Source: an uncultured Pseudohongiella sp. (GTDB lineage: Bacteria; Pseudomonadota; Gammaproteobacteria; Pseudomonadales; Pseudohongiellaceae). Taken from it: a stretch of 47,198 bases of DNA. The notes under the pieces were generated by a model. That model did no database searches and was not told the origin of the DNA. It saw nothing but the letters and a program-made list of their open reading frames with translations. The stretch is taken from positions 1 through 47,198 of the forward strand of contig CACJWK010000019.1 in the NCBI GenBank assembly GCA_902597095.1, read 5' to 3'. The translations under genes were made by a program, and so were the position numbers. Shown here one piece after another: positions 46,712-47,198 of the stretch. The stretch's first letter is position 1; each line of letters begins with the position of its first letter.

Positions 46712-47198
46712 ATGTCAAGTTCGAGTTCTTCAAAACGGTTCAGCGATTTGCTTGAATTTTTTAAGAATAAAGATGCAGCGATACTCAGCCCTATAGAGCC
46801 TCCGGATCAGACGACAAAGTGGATGAGCGAATTCGATCGTAAATCCTTCCGTCAAGCCGCGGTACTCATTCCCGTCACGAAAGCTAACGACGTCGGCGAG
46901 AGTAGCATAGTCCTCACTGTTCGATCATCAAATCTGAAAAGCCATGCCGGCCAAGTGAGCCTACCCGGAGGAACTTCAGAGGAGCAAGATCGCGACCTTA
47001 CCGCTACTGCGCTTCGAGAAAGTTATGAAGAAATTGGCTTGAGACCAGAAGGAGTTGAGATCCTCGGCCAACTCGGTGAACTCGTCATGCCATCCGGTTA
47101 CAGAGTAACACCAGTAGTCGGTATAATCGAAAACGATCTTGATTATGTCGCCAACCCCGCGGAAGTCGAATCTATCTTCCTGGCACCACTGAAACTTG
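46712..47198 (+). CDS. Nudix hydrolase, CoA pyrophosphatase type (partial, runs off the right edge)
   Basis: The first 162 residues of a NudL-like protein are visible; it would cleave CoA to phosphopantetheine and 3',5'-ADP. The family signature LTVRSSNLKSHAGQVSLPGG is followed by the Nudix box GGTSEEQDRDLTATALRES and YEEIGL, with the metal-binding REx2EE residues intact. The frame is open to the window end. The ATG at 46712 lacks a clear ribosome binding site. It is divergent from the nitronate monooxygenase gene. Confidence 0.88.
   Translation, partial: MSSSSSSKRFSDLLEFFKNKDAAILSPIEPPDQTTKWMSEFDRKSFRQAAVLIPVTKANDVGESSIVLTVRSSNLKSHAGQVSLPGGTSEEQDRDLTATALRESYEEIGLRPEGVEILGQLGELVMPSGYRVTPVVGIIENDLDYVANPAEVESIFLAPLKL

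Overview
The window reads as a chromosomal segment of a heterotrophic, probably marine or aquatic, gammaproteobacterium. The gene families support this: TrhO, a DUF3014 protein, a PQQ operon with a quinoprotein dehydrogenase, an aerobic-type CO dehydrogenase-like cluster, and many secreted proteins of unknown function. I cannot name a genus. Most of the window looks GC-rich (about 55-60% in the lines I sampled by eye), but from about 38.2 kb onward it drops to about 45%. No rRNA, tRNA, CRISPR array, transposase or integrase was seen.

Layout. (1) 1-5742, minus strand: a molybdenum hydroxylase operon in the order coxG-S-L-M-D-E, which is the form II (S-L-M) arrangement, with CoxE running off the left edge. 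A secreted gamma-glutamyltransferase and a DUF3500 protein lie just upstream on the same strand. (2) 8.9-12.3 kb: a MATE exporter, a secreted protein with two NIPSNAP-like halves, and a DUF411 protein. (3) 12.4-18 kb, minus strand: a membrane-type GMC flavoprotein dehydrogenase with its Tat-exported small subunit, a decayed alanine dehydrogenase, a secreted protein of a widespread unnamed family, and a Tat-exported amidase. (4) 18.1-28.4 kb: small lipoprotein paralogues, a cupin, a broken cytochrome-like gene, a thioesterase, TrhO, a mercaptopyruvate-type sulfurtransferase, a DUF3014 protein, a peroxiredoxin interrupted by an in-frame TGA at exactly the catalytic cysteine (a probable selenoprotein), a TPR-like protein, a cyclase-family hydrolase and a gene with an ochre stop. 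(5) 28.8-38.2 kb: a periplasmic PQQ dehydrogenase with a lectin-like secreted partner, a GST, a PDZ/S41-like protein, an NlpC/P60-like hydrolase, an aldehyde dehydrogenase, a VOC protein, and an SDR/hydrolase/DUF6265 operon. (6) 38.4-46.4 kb, minus strand, lower GC: a PQQ biosynthesis cluster in the order pqqA-B-D-E-C, preceded by an S9 peptidase, an MFS transporter and a nitronate monooxygenase-like flavoprotein. A divergent CoA-pyrophosphatase-type Nudix gene runs off the right edge.

How they fit together. The PQQ cluster can supply cofactor to the quinoprotein dehydrogenase at 28.8 kb. The GMC dehydrogenase, the aldehyde dehydrogenase and the SDR would add further oxidation of alcohols, sugars or aldehydes. 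The Cox-like enzyme would feed electrons from CO or another small carbonyl or heteroaromatic substrate. The strongest unusual signal is the UGA-encoded peroxiredoxin with a correctly spaced hairpin. Three other genes (alanine dehydrogenase, the cytochrome-like gene, and the gene at 28.2 kb) carry stops or frameshifts, which suggests either ongoing gene decay or assembly errors.
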